From positions 109,861-173,860 of the forward strand of contig JAGLDY010000012.1 in the NCBI GenBank assembly GCA_023145375.1: a DNA stretch of 64,000 bases. The letters are read 5' to 3'. Shown here piece after piece: positions 48,357 to 58,290 of this stretch. Position numbers and translations under genes: made by a program. Origin of the DNA: Candidatus Sabulitectum sp. (GTDB lineage Bacteria > Fermentibacterota > Fermentibacteria > Fermentibacterales > JCC-6). The notes beneath the pieces were generated by a model. The model made no database searches, had not been told where the DNA came from, and saw nothing but the letters and a program-made list of their open reading frames with translations. The first letter of the stretch is position 1, and the number at the start of each line of letters is the position of its first letter.

Positions 48357-49225
48357 TCCTGAAGTCTTTCAGAGATGAACTTCAATTTGGCAGGGGACTT
48401 TCTCCACTCACCGTAAGGGCATATTCTGCTCAAATGACAGATTATATCCGGAGCGGCAGGTCGTTCACTAATGGGTTTAATTCCGCATCCATGCGGGGAT
48501 ACCTTATGGAACGCGCATCCAGAAACCTTTCGCCCAGGACAATGGCTAGAATGGTAAGTTGTTTTCGCACATTCTCCAGATGGTTTATGGAAACAGGCCG
48601 CGCAGAGGTAGACCACTCACAACTGCTTCAGCCACCCAGGGTCCCGCGGAGTCTTCCCGGTTTTCTCGGCATCAGCGAGGTAAAGAGTGTTCTTAATGCA
48701 TATGACATTTCAAACCCTAAAGGAATTCGGGACAGAGCGGTTGTTGAGCTTCTTTACGGTGCAGGTCTCAGGGCTGCAGAGGTAGCTTCTCTCACGCTTC
48801 AAAACACGAACACTACCGGTGGAACGGTTAAAATAATGGGAAAAGGGCGCAGAGAAAGAATAGTTCCTCTTCCTGCTGGAACATCTGATTTTCTTGACAA
48901 ATGGATACAGGTCCGGCCTGATTTTGTTTCTGAGAATGAAGCAGACACGCTTTTTGTCAGCGTCAGAGGAAGAAAGCTTGACCCCAGAGATATCCGTCGT
49001 ATTGTTTCAGCTGGTGTGGCAGTAGCAGCCAGGGCGGCGGGAGCCACTCCTCATACATTCAGACACAGTTTCGCTACCCACCTGCTGAATGGAGGAGCCG
49101 ATATCAGAACAGTTCAGGAACTACTTGGCCATGCTGGAATAGGAACAACACAGATTTACACACACCTGACAACTGAGAAACTGAAAGGTGTTTACATGAA
49201 GTCACACCCCAGGGGGAAAAAGTGA
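48353..49225 (+). CDS. Tyrosine recombinase XerC/XerD
   Basis: LYGAGLRAAEVASLTL; HTFRHSFATHLLNGGADIRTVQELLGHAGIGTTQIYTH. Start probably TTG 48353 (TTGA overlap with topA). Confidence 0.93.
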   Translation: MILKSFRDELQFGRGLSPLTVRAYSAQMTDYIRSGRSFTNGFNSASMRGYLMERASRNLSPRTMARMVSCFRTFSRWFMETGRAEVDHSQLLQPPRVPRSLPGFLGISEVKSVLNAYDISNPKGIRDRAVVELLYGAGLRAAEVASLTLQNTNTTGGTVKIMGKGRRERIVPLPAGTSDFLDKWIQVRPDFVSENEADTLFVSVRGRKLDPRDIRRIVSAGVAVAARAAGATPHTFRHSFATHLLNGGADIRTVQELLGHAGIGTTQIYTHLTTEKLKGVYMKSHPRGKK

Positions 49226-52167
49226 AGATCAATGTTAAAGAAATGCTGACCACTGACAGAATCGTAGCACTTGCTGCTGCTCTGGCTGCATTCACCGTTT
49301 ACATCATTACTCTGGCACCTTCTGTAAGCTTCTGGGACAGTGGGGAATACATAACCTGTTCCTGGGTCGTAGGGATACCGCACCCTCCTGGTGTACCCTT
49401 CTTTGTACTTCTGGGAAGAGTCAGTACACTGATATTCAGCTTCATCCCATCTATTGCTGCCAGGGTGAATCTTATGTGCGCCATCGCCGGGACTGTCACC
49501 ATTGGTCTGGTTGCAAGACTGATCCAGAGGTGGAGTATAAGACTCAAATATGAGCCCTGGCTTTACAGGCCTGTATCTGTAGCAGGTGCCCTCATGGCAG
49601 CCTTCAGTTATACAGTATGGAGAAACAACAATGCCACCGAGACCTATGCCATGGCAGGTCTGCTTTCCCTTCTGATCTTATGGATCTTTGACATGTGGCT
49701 TGAAAGACGGCTCCACGGGAAGCCCGCAGGCAGACAGTTGCTTCTCACAGGGTATCTTATGACCCTTGCCATAGGCAACCACCTGAGTGCTCTTATCGTC
49801 ACCCTGCCTATCATAGCGATGTATGTTCTCTACGCATTCAGAAAAAAGGCTTTCGAGTGGAGATCTCCCGGCTTCATCGTAATGTTCATGGGACTCATGG
49901 TTCTGGCTTTCAGTATTCACCTTTACATGCCCCTCAGAGCAATACAGAACCCCGAGATCAATGAAACGAACCCATCAGTCTGGACGGAATTCAAGGAAGC
50001 TATTGAAAGAAAGCAGTACGGCCAGGTTTCCATATTCAGCAGGAAAGGACCATTCCAGGATCAACTGGGACTGTTTGCTGAATATCTTTCATGGCAGGTG
50101 GGAAGACCTGAATCCTGGATTGGCTCATTGGGAAGTGTCGGAGGGGTCATGTGGGCATTCCTCTGGATGGGCACGTCCATTCTTGCAGTGACCGGTCTTG
50201 TAACCCTTGGCAGGAGGCGGCCTGATCTGCTTCTACTGGTCGGACTTTCCTTTATTATGGCCAGTCTGGCTTTTGTGATCTATCTGAATTTCAAGACAGG
50301 ACCGGAAGGTACCTCGTTGGGAGAGGTCCGTGAAAGAGACTATTTCTTTGGTGCTTCATTCATTTTCTTCGCGGTGCTGTCCATGATCGGGCTGGGTTCT
50401 CTATTTGCCTCTGCAAAAACAAGAACGGCTAGAAAAGCTGTTTGGGCTATATTGATCTTTCCAATGATCTCACTGGGGATGAACTGGTATCACTGCGACC
50501 GCTCAGGTGACTACGTTGCGAGGGATTACGGCATCAATCTTCTGGAATCATGCCCGGAGAACAGCGTGATCATAACCAACGGTGACAATGACACTTTCCC
50601 TCTGTGGTTCGCCCAGGGGGTTCTTGGAGTACGCAGGGATGTTATCATCTCCAACCTGAGCCTCATGAACACCAGATGGTACGTAAAACAGCTTGTTATC
50701 AAGGACCCTGCACTTCTCAGCTATTCTGACTCCACGATTGATGAAATGCAGCCAGTGTTCATATGGGGGCCAAACTTCTTTCATGTCTCATCTGACGGGT
50801 TACCTTTGACCGGTGAAATAGACCGTCAGACCCTGGACGACACTTTCAACGGCCAGTGGCCTTGGACTTTGAACAGCAATGATATCTGTATACCTGTTCC
50901 GTCCATGGGTAAAGGTAACCAGGGATCGGTTCCCATGCAGGATCTTCTTTTGATAGACATGATAGGGAACAGAAGTATACACAACAGAGACATCATGATA
51001 GCTGGTACCGTTTCAGGAGAGAACAGACAGTATGTAGAAGATTATCTCCAGATGCAGGGAATCGCATTCCGTGTGATGGACAGCCCTGTCAGAGAGCTGG
51101 TAAACACTGAGATCGGCTTGGCCCTTGCGGACAATTTTCTAACAACAGGTCTACGAGACCCTGCCGTATACAAGGATGACCAGGCAATCCAGATAGCCAG
51201 AAACTATGTAAGTGCATACAACAGGTTGGCATATCAGTTCATGGCTGAAGGGGATGGCGAAATGGTGGAGGTCTGCCTCCTCCGTGCGGAATCTTTGTTT
51301 TCCGCCATGCCTGAGGAATGGCTTACCATTATGCCCAGTTTTGTACTTCTGAAGGCAAGGTTCCTTCACGGCTCTGAAGGTTCTGACGCCGCCATTTCCT
51401 ATGTGGGGGAAGCCACATCCTATATGGACAGCATGGCTGTGGTATACGGTAACCCCAGTGTCTCCACTGCTGCAGCACAACTCACAGCTGTTGCCAGGGA
51501 GTTTGAACAGGAAGCAGCATTTGATTCGGTTATTAACCTTATAAGCGATGGAACCCCTGCACAGGAGTGGATGCGGATAGAGAAGGACCTTTCTTTCGGG
51601 AATTACATTGCCGCAAGAAGAAGGCTTGATGAACTCTATATTGAATGGGGCACATCCCACGAGCCCTTACTTGAGCTCATGGAACAAACAGTTGACAGAT
51701 TCACCATATACAGCCCTGTTAACAGCGGCATGAGTATGATGGAAACCGCTCTCGCTTCTGTTTTCAGTCACATGGATCAGACCTCTGCTTCCCTTCAGTG
51801 GAATAATGATGTCTCTACTGCTTCAATCGTGATTGAAATGGCGGGACTTGCGTCGAGGGGAGGCGTCATGTCAGCTGTTTCTCTGGGGAGTACGATGGCA
51901 TCGGCTGTTGATTCGGAACAGCAGGCTCAGGTTCTTACAGACCTGTGCGGAGTGTTTGTGGCAGATCCGGAAAAGGCAGAAGAAATCTCTCTCTGGTTCA
52001 TTCTTTCCACTGCAACCTTCTCCCCGGAAGCCAGAGCAGTAATCCTTGCAGATGGCGGATTCCCAGGACTCAGTTATGCGATACTGGTAAGTAACCTGGA
52101 AATTACGCCGGAGAGTGCGCTTACTCTCTGCCACTCAGGCGGGTCTATCGCCGATCATATAAACTGA
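49222..52167 (+). CDS. DUF2723 (PMT-like) membrane protein
   Basis: YIITLAPSVSFWDSGEYITCSWVVGIPHPPGVPFFVLLGRV; GTG start with 4-bp overlap. Confidence 0.85.
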   Translation: MKINVKEMLTTDRIVALAAALAAFTVYIITLAPSVSFWDSGEYITCSWVVGIPHPPGVPFFVLLGRVSTLIFSFIPSIAARVNLMCAIAGTVTIGLVARLIQRWSIRLKYEPWLYRPVSVAGALMAAFSYTVWRNNNATETYAMAGLLSLLILWIFDMWLERRLHGKPAGRQLLLTGYLMTLAIGNHLSALIVTLPIIAMYVLYAFRKKAFEWRSPGFIVMFMGLMVLAFSIHLYMPLRAIQNPEINETNPSVWTEFKEAIERKQYGQVSIFSRKGPFQDQLGLFAEYLSWQVGRPESWIGSLGSVGGVMWAFLWMGTSILAVTGLVTLGRRRPDLLLLVGLSFIMASLAFVIYLNFKTGPEGTSLGEVRERDYFFGASFIFFAVLSMIGLGSLFASAKTRTARKAVWAILIFPMISLGMNWYHCDRSGDYVARDYGINLLESCPENSVIITNGDNDTFPLWFAQGVLGVRRDVIISNLSLMNTRWYVKQLVIKDPALLSYSDSTIDEMQPVFIWGPNFFHVSSDGLPLTGEIDRQTLDDTFNGQWPWTLNSNDICIPVPSMGKGNQGSVPMQDLLLIDMIGNRSIHNRDIMIAGTVSGENRQYVEDYLQMQGIAFRVMDSPVRELVNTEIGLALADNFLTTGLRDPAVYKDDQAIQIARNYVSAYNRLAYQFMAEGDGEMVEVCLLRAESLFSAMPEEWLTIMPSFVLLKARFLHGSEGSDAAISYVGEATSYMDSMAVVYGNPSVSTAAAQLTAVAREFEQEAAFDSVINLISDGTPAQEWMRIEKDLSFGNYIAARRRLDELYIEWGTSHEPLLELMEQTVDRFTIYSPVNSGMSMMETALASVFSHMDQTSASLQWNNDVSTASIVIEMAGLASRGGVMSAVSLGSTMASAVDSEQQAQVLTDLCGVFVADPEKAEEISLWFILSTATFSPEARAVILADGGFPGLSYAILVSNLEITPESALTLCHSGGSIADHIN

Positions 52168-52182
52168 TAGTTGGAGGAGCAT

Positions 52183-52731
52183 ATGGATATAAGATCAACA
52201 ACAGTTATTGGAATAGTGAAGAATGGCAAGGCGGCCATGGCTGCAGACGGCCAGGTAACCATAGGTGACACCATAATGAAAATGAGTGCTAAAAAACTCA
52301 GAAAGCTATGTGGCGGAACGGTGCTTGTAGGGTTCTCCGGTACAGGAGCTGATGCTTTTACGCTTGTCGAAAGACTTGAGGAAAAACTGGATGCATTCCG
52401 AGGAAATCTTCCCAGAGCCTGCGTGGAACTGGCCAGGGAATGGAGGGCTGATAAATACCTCCGGGAATTGAATGCAATGCTTGCTGCAGTGGACAGCCGG
52501 CATGCTTTGATAATTGGTGGTTCCGGTGAGGTAGTGGAATCCCCGGACGGCATTGTTTCCGTAGGCTCCGGATCACCCTATGCTATCTCTGCGGCAAGAG
52601 CTCTTATGAAACACACAAGAATGGGACCACTGAAACTTGCCCGGGAGTCCATTACAATAGCAAGTGGTATATGCATCTATACTGGGGGAAGCCTGCAGTC
52701 GGAGGAGATATGCGAAAAAAGAAGATCATGA
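52183..52731 (+). CDS. hslV: ATP-dependent protease subunit HslV
   Basis: RSTTVIGIVKNGKAAMAADGQVTIGDTIMKMSAKKLRKL; start ATG 52183 after GGAGGAG. Confidence 0.96.
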   Translation: MDIRSTTVIGIVKNGKAAMAADGQVTIGDTIMKMSAKKLRKLCGGTVLVGFSGTGADAFTLVERLEEKLDAFRGNLPRACVELAREWRADKYLRELNAMLAAVDSRHALIIGGSGEVVESPDGIVSVGSGSPYAISAARALMKHTRMGPLKLARESITIASGICIYTGGSLQSEEICEKRRS

Positions 52732-54029
52732 CACCGGCAGAAACTGTGAATTGGCTTAACCGGCATGTTATCGGGCAGGATCAAGCCAAGAGAACAGTTT
52801 CCATCGCCCTGAGAAACAGATACAGAAGAAAACAAGTACAAGAGCCCATGCAGTCTGAGATATATCCCAGTAATCTTATCATGATGGGACCAACCGGGGT
52901 AGGGAAGACAGAAATTGCCCGTCGGATGGCCAATCTTGTGGGAGCCCCCTTCGTAAAAGTTGAAGCCAGCAAGTACACTGAAACAGGTTATGTGGGCAGA
53001 GATGTGGAAGGCATTATTAGAGATCTTGTCCGCTCGGCGGTTAACCTCGCCACCAGCAGTGCCAGAGAAGAAAAAAGTGAAGAAGTGCGCACCAGAGTAA
53101 ACAAAAGGCTACTGGATGCTCTTTCCAAAACCGGTGTCGATTACGGGTCATCCGGAGAACTTGCTGACTTACTGGATCAAGGCAGGCTTGATCCCATTGA
53201 GATAGAGCTTTCGGTCACAGAGCAGGCTATTGGTGTAGAAGTATTCCCAATGATACCGGGTCAGGGATTCGATAATCAGATAAATGACCAGATGAAAAAA
53301 ATGCTGGACAAGGTCATAGGAAAGAGGCGAAAAAAGATAACGCTTCCAGTATCGGAAGCCAGAAAAAAGATCTTTGATGACGAGATGGCCAGAGTACTGG
53401 ACGGGGGAGACCATATCCAGGAAGGGCTGAAACTTGCCCAGGAAGAAGGCATCGTTTTCATTGACGAGATCGATAAGATAATCGGGTCTGAGGGCGGGAG
53501 TGGACCGGATGTCTCCAGAATGGGAGTTCAGAGAGATCTTCTACCACTGGTAGAAGGAAGTACCGTCGGAACCAGATACGGGCCTGTAAAAACCGATCAT
53601 ATTCTCTTTATTGCTGCCGGTGCCTTTCATGGAAGCAGCCCTGCTGACCTGATCCCTGAGCTTCAGGGAAGATTTCCACTTCGAGTTTCTCTTGACCCGC
53701 TTTCAGAAGATGATCTTCTCCGGATACTCACAGAGCCTGAAAGTTGCGTACTTGACCAGTACGTGCAACTTCTTGCAGCAGACGGGCTGGAACTGATCGT
53801 AGAGGATCAGGCGAAAAGAAAGATTGCATCTACAGCCAGGTTCCTGAATGAGGAGAAGGAAGATATTGGAGCCCGGCGTTTACGGTCCGTTCTCTCATTC
53901 CTTCTGGATGAATATCTATTCGGTGCCCCTGATATTATAAAGGGGAAAGTCAGGCTGACAGGAAAGAAGGCCACTTACAGACTTGGTACACTGGTTGAAA
54001 GAAAGAGCGAAGAGGGTTATATTCTTTAA
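52710..54029 (+). CDS. hslU: ATP-dependent protease ATPase subunit HslU
   Basis: MTPAETVNWLNRHVIGQDQAKRTVSIALRNRYRR; GPTGVGKTEIARR; GIVFIDEIDKI. Confidence 0.97.
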   Translation: MRKKKIMTPAETVNWLNRHVIGQDQAKRTVSIALRNRYRRKQVQEPMQSEIYPSNLIMMGPTGVGKTEIARRMANLVGAPFVKVEASKYTETGYVGRDVEGIIRDLVRSAVNLATSSAREEKSEEVRTRVNKRLLDALSKTGVDYGSSGELADLLDQGRLDPIEIELSVTEQAIGVEVFPMIPGQGFDNQINDQMKKMLDKVIGKRRKKITLPVSEARKKIFDDEMARVLDGGDHIQEGLKLAQEEGIVFIDEIDKIIGSEGGSGPDVSRMGVQRDLLPLVEGSTVGTRYGPVKTDHILFIAAGAFHGSSPADLIPELQGRFPLRVSLDPLSEDDLLRILTEPESCVLDQYVQLLAADGLELIVEDQAKRKIASTARFLNEEKEDIGARRLRSVLSFLLDEYLFGAPDIIKGKVRLTGKKATYRLGTLVERKSEEGYIL

Positions 54030-54074
54030 CGGTTGTGCCTGTGATTATTTTGGCCAGTCTGGATAGGGGGAGGA

Positions 54075-54653
54075 ATGCACAGATCAGGTAACGAAGTTGC
54101 TTACAAAATTGTCTACTATGGTCCTGGTCTTTCAGGGAAAACAACTAACCTGAGGGGCATTCGTGATATCATAGCTCCAGAGAACAGAGGAAGACTGGTT
54201 ACCCTTTGCACAAGGTGCGAGAGGACTGTTTTCTTTGACTTTCTCCCTGTGAATTTCGCAAGGATCGGAGACATGCAGGTTAAGCTTCACCTGTACTCTG
54301 TTCCCGGTCAGGCATACTACGCTCTCAGTCGAAGGGTTATCCTTGACGGAATTGACGGTATCGTTTTCGTTGCCGACAGCCAGAAAGAAAGAGCAGAGGC
54401 TAATCTCAGCACCATAGATGACCTTGAACACAACTTGAAGAGCTATGGCCTGGATATGTCCACGATCCCAATGGTTCTTCAATTCAACAAGAGAGATCTG
54501 CCCGGAATAATGTCCACAAGCAGAATGAATACTGATCTGAACAAGTTCGACTGGCCCACTGTAGAGTCAGTGGCCATTGGCGGAACCGGTCCCGCGGAGA
54601 CTCTTAAGATCATAGCCACACATATTGCCAAGCGCCATGCGCGCACAGGCTGA
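54075..54653 (+). CDS. Second MglA-like small GTPase
   Basis: KIVYYGPGLSGKTTNLRGIRD; ERTVFFDFLPVNFARIGDMQVKLHLYSVPGQAYY; VLQFNKRDLPG. Confidence 0.93.
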   Translation: MHRSGNEVAYKIVYYGPGLSGKTTNLRGIRDIIAPENRGRLVTLCTRCERTVFFDFLPVNFARIGDMQVKLHLYSVPGQAYYALSRRVILDGIDGIVFVADSQKERAEANLSTIDDLEHNLKSYGLDMSTIPMVLQFNKRDLPGIMSTSRMNTDLNKFDWPTVESVAIGGTGPAETLKIIATHIAKRHARTG

Positions 54654-56778
54654 TACCAGAAATCTCTTAACAGTTTCTTTCCTCCTGCTGTTCCTTATTG
54701 CAGGAGGGTACGTCTTTCGAACTGTCTTTGCGCAGATCGTAATGCCTCCTCCTGCAAGGATGCAGGGAGAAACAACCCAGGCCTACAGGTACACCAGGAT
54801 GGTCTCACAAGGCCATGGGATACCTGCTGTGGATTACCTCGTCATGCGCCCCGAGGGTATGGTAACATCAGAGAACTCTATTTTTGAGGAGTATATAACA
54901 GGGGGAATTCATAGATTGCTCGGAGGGGACTTGAACAGCTTCCTTGTATTGTTTTGTCGTCTTTTCCCTCTGTTCACCGTGCCGGTGATCTTCCTGTGGA
55001 TGCGCAACTCAACTTTCTCTATTGGTGAATCTCTTTCCGGCGCCGGACTTTATGCAGTTTTCCTTCCAGCTCTTCTCAGAACCAGAGGAGAAAGTCTTTA
55101 CAGAGAGACTGTGGCCCTGCCACTTATTACACTGACCCTTGCACTTACCGACATGGGTATACGAAGCGAAAAGAAAAATACTCTTAAATACACTGTTTCT
55201 GCGGCTATAGTTCTGTTTCTTGCACTTGCATCCTGGAAAGTCACCGGATTCATATCTTTCTTTCTTTTCACATGGCTGGCTTTCAGAAAGCCCGGGATCC
55301 GTGCGGTTCTTCCTCTGGCAATAAGCCAGCTGGCTGCTTCTCTATTCCTGGCCCACATGCGTCATGAAGGAGCGATTCTTTCTCCAGGCAGTATCATGGC
55401 TGTTGCAGCTGTTGTTTCATCGGCGTTTCACCACAGGGTGCTTCCATGGACAGGACTAATTGGGTCTCTTGCTACTGGAGCATTTATTCGTTCTTCGTCA
55501 TCAGGACATGTTGCTTCGGTAATTGCAGCGAAATTGAGATTTTTCTTCAGTCATCCTGAAGACCCATCCCTTCTTTCAGGCGACGCCCGTCTTTTCTGGG
55601 TAAGCGGGTATACCACTCCTTCAATCGGGCAGATCATTCTGCTTTTCGGTATTGCAATTGCTATGGCCTTGTGGGGATGGAAACCATTCCGTAAAAAAAC
55701 CGGCAGTTCCGCCATGTTCTTTTTTCTACCACTCTCCTTTGCGGGATATCTCTTCTTTGACAGACTTCATGTGCTTCTTGCAATCGGTATCATTCCTGCG
55801 GTAATTGCTGCTTCCCGAGGTCGCAGGTGGATGCTTCCGGTGATTCTTGCTGTTTTTGGACTTCAATCCATGTTTTCCCCGGGGCTTGTTACAATGCTTG
55901 CTTCCGCCGGTATTCACCTGGAGGATTCTTCCTCTCTTCTTGCAGATCCAGAACTGGATGACCTGATAGACTGGGCAGAAGGAAAGCAGGGAACCATGCT
56001 GTCTTTCTGGCATATTTCCGGACTGCTTTCCGCATACGCCGGGATGCCTGTGGTCACCCACACATTTTTTGAGAACAACAAGAACCGTGAAACAATTATC
56101 AGGTTTGCTGAATTGATGTACGGCACAGAAGAGGAAATGATAGGCTTCATGGAGGAAAAGGAAGCAGATTATCTTGCTTATCAGGCAGATTTCATTTTCG
56201 ACAGAACCCCCCAGGGACTTCTATATCTTGCAGGTTTAAAAGACATTGCTGACGGTTCTCTCGCAATAGGGCTTCACTACTACCCCCATTCTCTTGAAAG
56301 GCTTAAGATCGTCTGGCAGGGACCGTCCATCAGAGTATTTCAGCTTGATGGAGATTCATCCCATGTGAACAGGCAACCCCTCTGGGAAACCCGTTATGCT
56401 TCCTTCCTTCACGACAGAGATCTGGCAGGATTTGTTGTAAACTCCCCGGTTGAGGCCGGCATCCTTCTTGCCGATCAGGGAATCAACTCCGGGGAGCTGG
56501 AAAAGATATCCGCCGCTCTCCTGATCTTCTCAAATTTCAAGAACGATGTACCTTCAGACGCAGCTATCGGCCTTCTGCAGGAGCTTCTCATCAACCATCT
56601 TAATGGTGAATATCCTATTGAGTTCCTTGAAGAAGATTTTATCAGCTACCTTGAAGCCTGGGGGCCTGATCCCCAGATCCGTCTTGACCTGGTGAGACTT
56701 CTCAGAGCAGAAGACCTTACTGAAAGAGCAGAATATCACATGCAGATAATAGAAAGATCCGGAAGAAGCAGTCCATGA
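54637..56778 (+). CDS. Polytopic membrane protein, STT3/GT-C-like
   Basis: GETTQAYRYTRMVSQGHGIPAVDYLVMRPEG, RLFPLFTVPVIFL, ALLRTRGESLYRETVALPLITLTLALTD; about 10 TM then soluble C-terminus. Confidence 0.6.
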   Translation: MRAQADTRNLLTVSFLLLFLIAGGYVFRTVFAQIVMPPPARMQGETTQAYRYTRMVSQGHGIPAVDYLVMRPEGMVTSENSIFEEYITGGIHRLLGGDLNSFLVLFCRLFPLFTVPVIFLWMRNSTFSIGESLSGAGLYAVFLPALLRTRGESLYRETVALPLITLTLALTDMGIRSEKKNTLKYTVSAAIVLFLALASWKVTGFISFFLFTWLAFRKPGIRAVLPLAISQLAASLFLAHMRHEGAILSPGSIMAVAAVVSSAFHHRVLPWTGLIGSLATGAFIRSSSSGHVASVIAAKLRFFFSHPEDPSLLSGDARLFWVSGYTTPSIGQIILLFGIAIAMALWGWKPFRKKTGSSAMFFFLPLSFAGYLFFDRLHVLLAIGIIPAVIAASRGRRWMLPVILAVFGLQSMFSPGLVTMLASAGIHLEDSSSLLADPELDDLIDWAEGKQGTMLSFWHISGLLSAYAGMPVVTHTFFENNKNRETIIRFAELMYGTEEEMIGFMEEKEADYLAYQADFIFDRTPQGLLYLAGLKDIADGSLAIGLHYYPHSLERLKIVWQGPSIRVFQLDGDSSHVNRQPLWETRYASFLHDRDLAGFVVNSPVEAGILLADQGINSGELEKISAALLIFSNFKNDVPSDAAIGLLQELLINHLNGEYPIEFLEEDFISYLEAWGPDPQIRLDLVRLLRAEDLTERAEYHMQIIERSGRSSP

Positions 56779-57590
56779 AAAAGAAAATACAATTTCTGAA
56801 GATGAGCGGTGCAGGAAATGATTTTATCATGGTTGACAACCGGGACGGTCTTTACTCCCTTTCTCTTCAGAAAAAGAATATTGCTGATCTGTGCAGAAGA
56901 GGGCTTTCCGTGGGAGCCGACGGACTTATTGAGATCCGGAACGATCCTGAAGAAGAGCACGCTTTCGCCATGAAGTACTACAACTCCGACGGTGGAGTCG
57001 CAGAAATGTGCGGCAATGGCGCCAGATGCATTTGCTGTTTCGCCGTGGATCTTGGAATTGCGAGGTCAGGGGTTGAATTCCTCTTTTCCAGCGATGCCGG
57101 CATCCACCGTGGCCTTGTTACAGGTAAAAATGAGGCCAGGGTCTGGCTCACAGAGCCTGTTCTCTACTTTACTGAAAAGTCCATTCGCACAGACAGAGAG
57201 ATCAATACAGGATTTGCTGACACAGGAGTGCCACATGCGGTGGTCTTTACTGATGATCTTGAAGATGGGTCCTTCGAGGAGAATGCATCAATACTTAGAT
57301 CACATCCCGAATTCGGCTCGAGAGGGGCAAATGTCAACTGGGTCAGTGTACTGGATGACGGTTCTATGAGTATGAGAACTTTCGAGAGAGGGGTTGAGGC
57401 AGAAACTCTTGCATGCGGTACAGGAGCAGTAGCTTCTGCTCTAATTGCCTCTGAAAGGTTTGATTCGATAACCCTTCCTGTTAGAATAGTCGCACGCAGC
57501 GGTCTTACTTTGACCGTAGGCAGAGACTCCATGGGCTGGTGGCTTCAGGGAGAGGCAAGGATAGTATACAGAGCGGAGATAGTAATTTGA
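56775..57590 (+). CDS. dapF: Diaminopimelate epimerase
   Basis: KMSGAGNDFIMVDNRDG; YYNSDGGVAEMCGNGARC; FERGVEAETLACGTGAVASAL. Confidence 0.96.
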   Translation: MKKKIQFLKMSGAGNDFIMVDNRDGLYSLSLQKKNIADLCRRGLSVGADGLIEIRNDPEEEHAFAMKYYNSDGGVAEMCGNGARCICCFAVDLGIARSGVEFLFSSDAGIHRGLVTGKNEARVWLTEPVLYFTEKSIRTDREINTGFADTGVPHAVVFTDDLEDGSFEENASILRSHPEFGSRGANVNWVSVLDDGSMSMRTFERGVEAETLACGTGAVASALIASERFDSITLPVRIVARSGLTLTVGRDSMGWWLQGEARIVYRAEIVI

Positions 57591-57595
57591 AAAGA

Positions 57596-57671
57596 GCGGG
57601 CGTAACTCAGTTGGCAGAGTGTCAGCTTCCCATGCTGAATGTCGCGGGTTCGACCCCCGTTGCCCGCTCCA
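57596..57671 (+). tRNA. tRNA-Gly (anticodon CCC)
   Basis: GCGGGCGTAACTCAGTTGGCAGAGTGTCAGCTTCCCATGCTGAATGTCGCGGGTTCGACCCCCGTTGCCCGCTCCA; anticodon stem TCAGC/GCTGA. Confidence 0.96.
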
Positions 57672-57690
57672 GCATATCGTCTGGAAAATC

Positions 57691-58290
57691 ATGATCCTTC
57701 TAATTATGACAATCCTTACCTCCCTGCAAACTCCCGCTCAGGATATGTGGGCACTGAGGGCAGGGCGGGAAACCGCTGGGATCCCTTCTGCTGCAGGTGC
57801 ACTTGTTTACTACAACGCAGTTCACTCTCTCACCAGGGAATTCTCAACTGATGAGCTTATCAGGAGAATTGGCGGGGGAGACAGGTCATTGATAGTTCCT
57901 CTAACAGCACTTCTTGTTTCAGAAGGCAGGACTGATCTTGCAGAGATCTACTGGGGACTTGGCGGAATGGATCTCCCTGCAACAAGGAATGATCTTCTCA
58001 ACGCGCTGGCCTGGTTCGGTCGATACGAGCTTTACCCTCTCATGGCACTTGAGTCACCTGCTCCACCGGACATGGAAGGAACCCTCCACGCGGATCAATG
58101 CGGTGCTGTTTGTGCTCTTGGCTGGATGATACCAAGAGAGGACGGTTTGTTTCACCGTGAGGAACTGGTTTCATCTGCAGATATTCAGAGACTGGCAGGA
58201 TTTCTTTCTGTGATCGATCCGGGAATAACATACCTTTCCAAAAGATCACTGGACCACATATTCCAGACAACATCCAGGGATCCCCGATGA
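57691..58290 (+). CDS. Hypothetical exported protein
   Basis: ATG 57691 with signal-like MILLIMTILTSLQTPAQ; ATGA overlap with pgsA-like gene. The longer ORF start at 57619 lies inside the tRNA. Confidence 0.6.
   Translation: MILLIMTILTSLQTPAQDMWALRAGRETAGIPSAAGALVYYNAVHSLTREFSTDELIRRIGGGDRSLIVPLTALLVSEGRTDLAEIYWGLGGMDLPATRNDLLNALAWFGRYELYPLMALESPAPPDMEGTLHADQCGAVCALGWMIPREDGLFHREELVSSADIQRLAGFLSVIDPGITYLSKRSLDHIFQTTSRDPR

Noticed and set aside
57619-57690. Extended N-terminus of the 57619 ORF
   Set aside because: Falls within the tRNA-Gly gene; the ATG at 57691 with a signal-like sequence is preferred.
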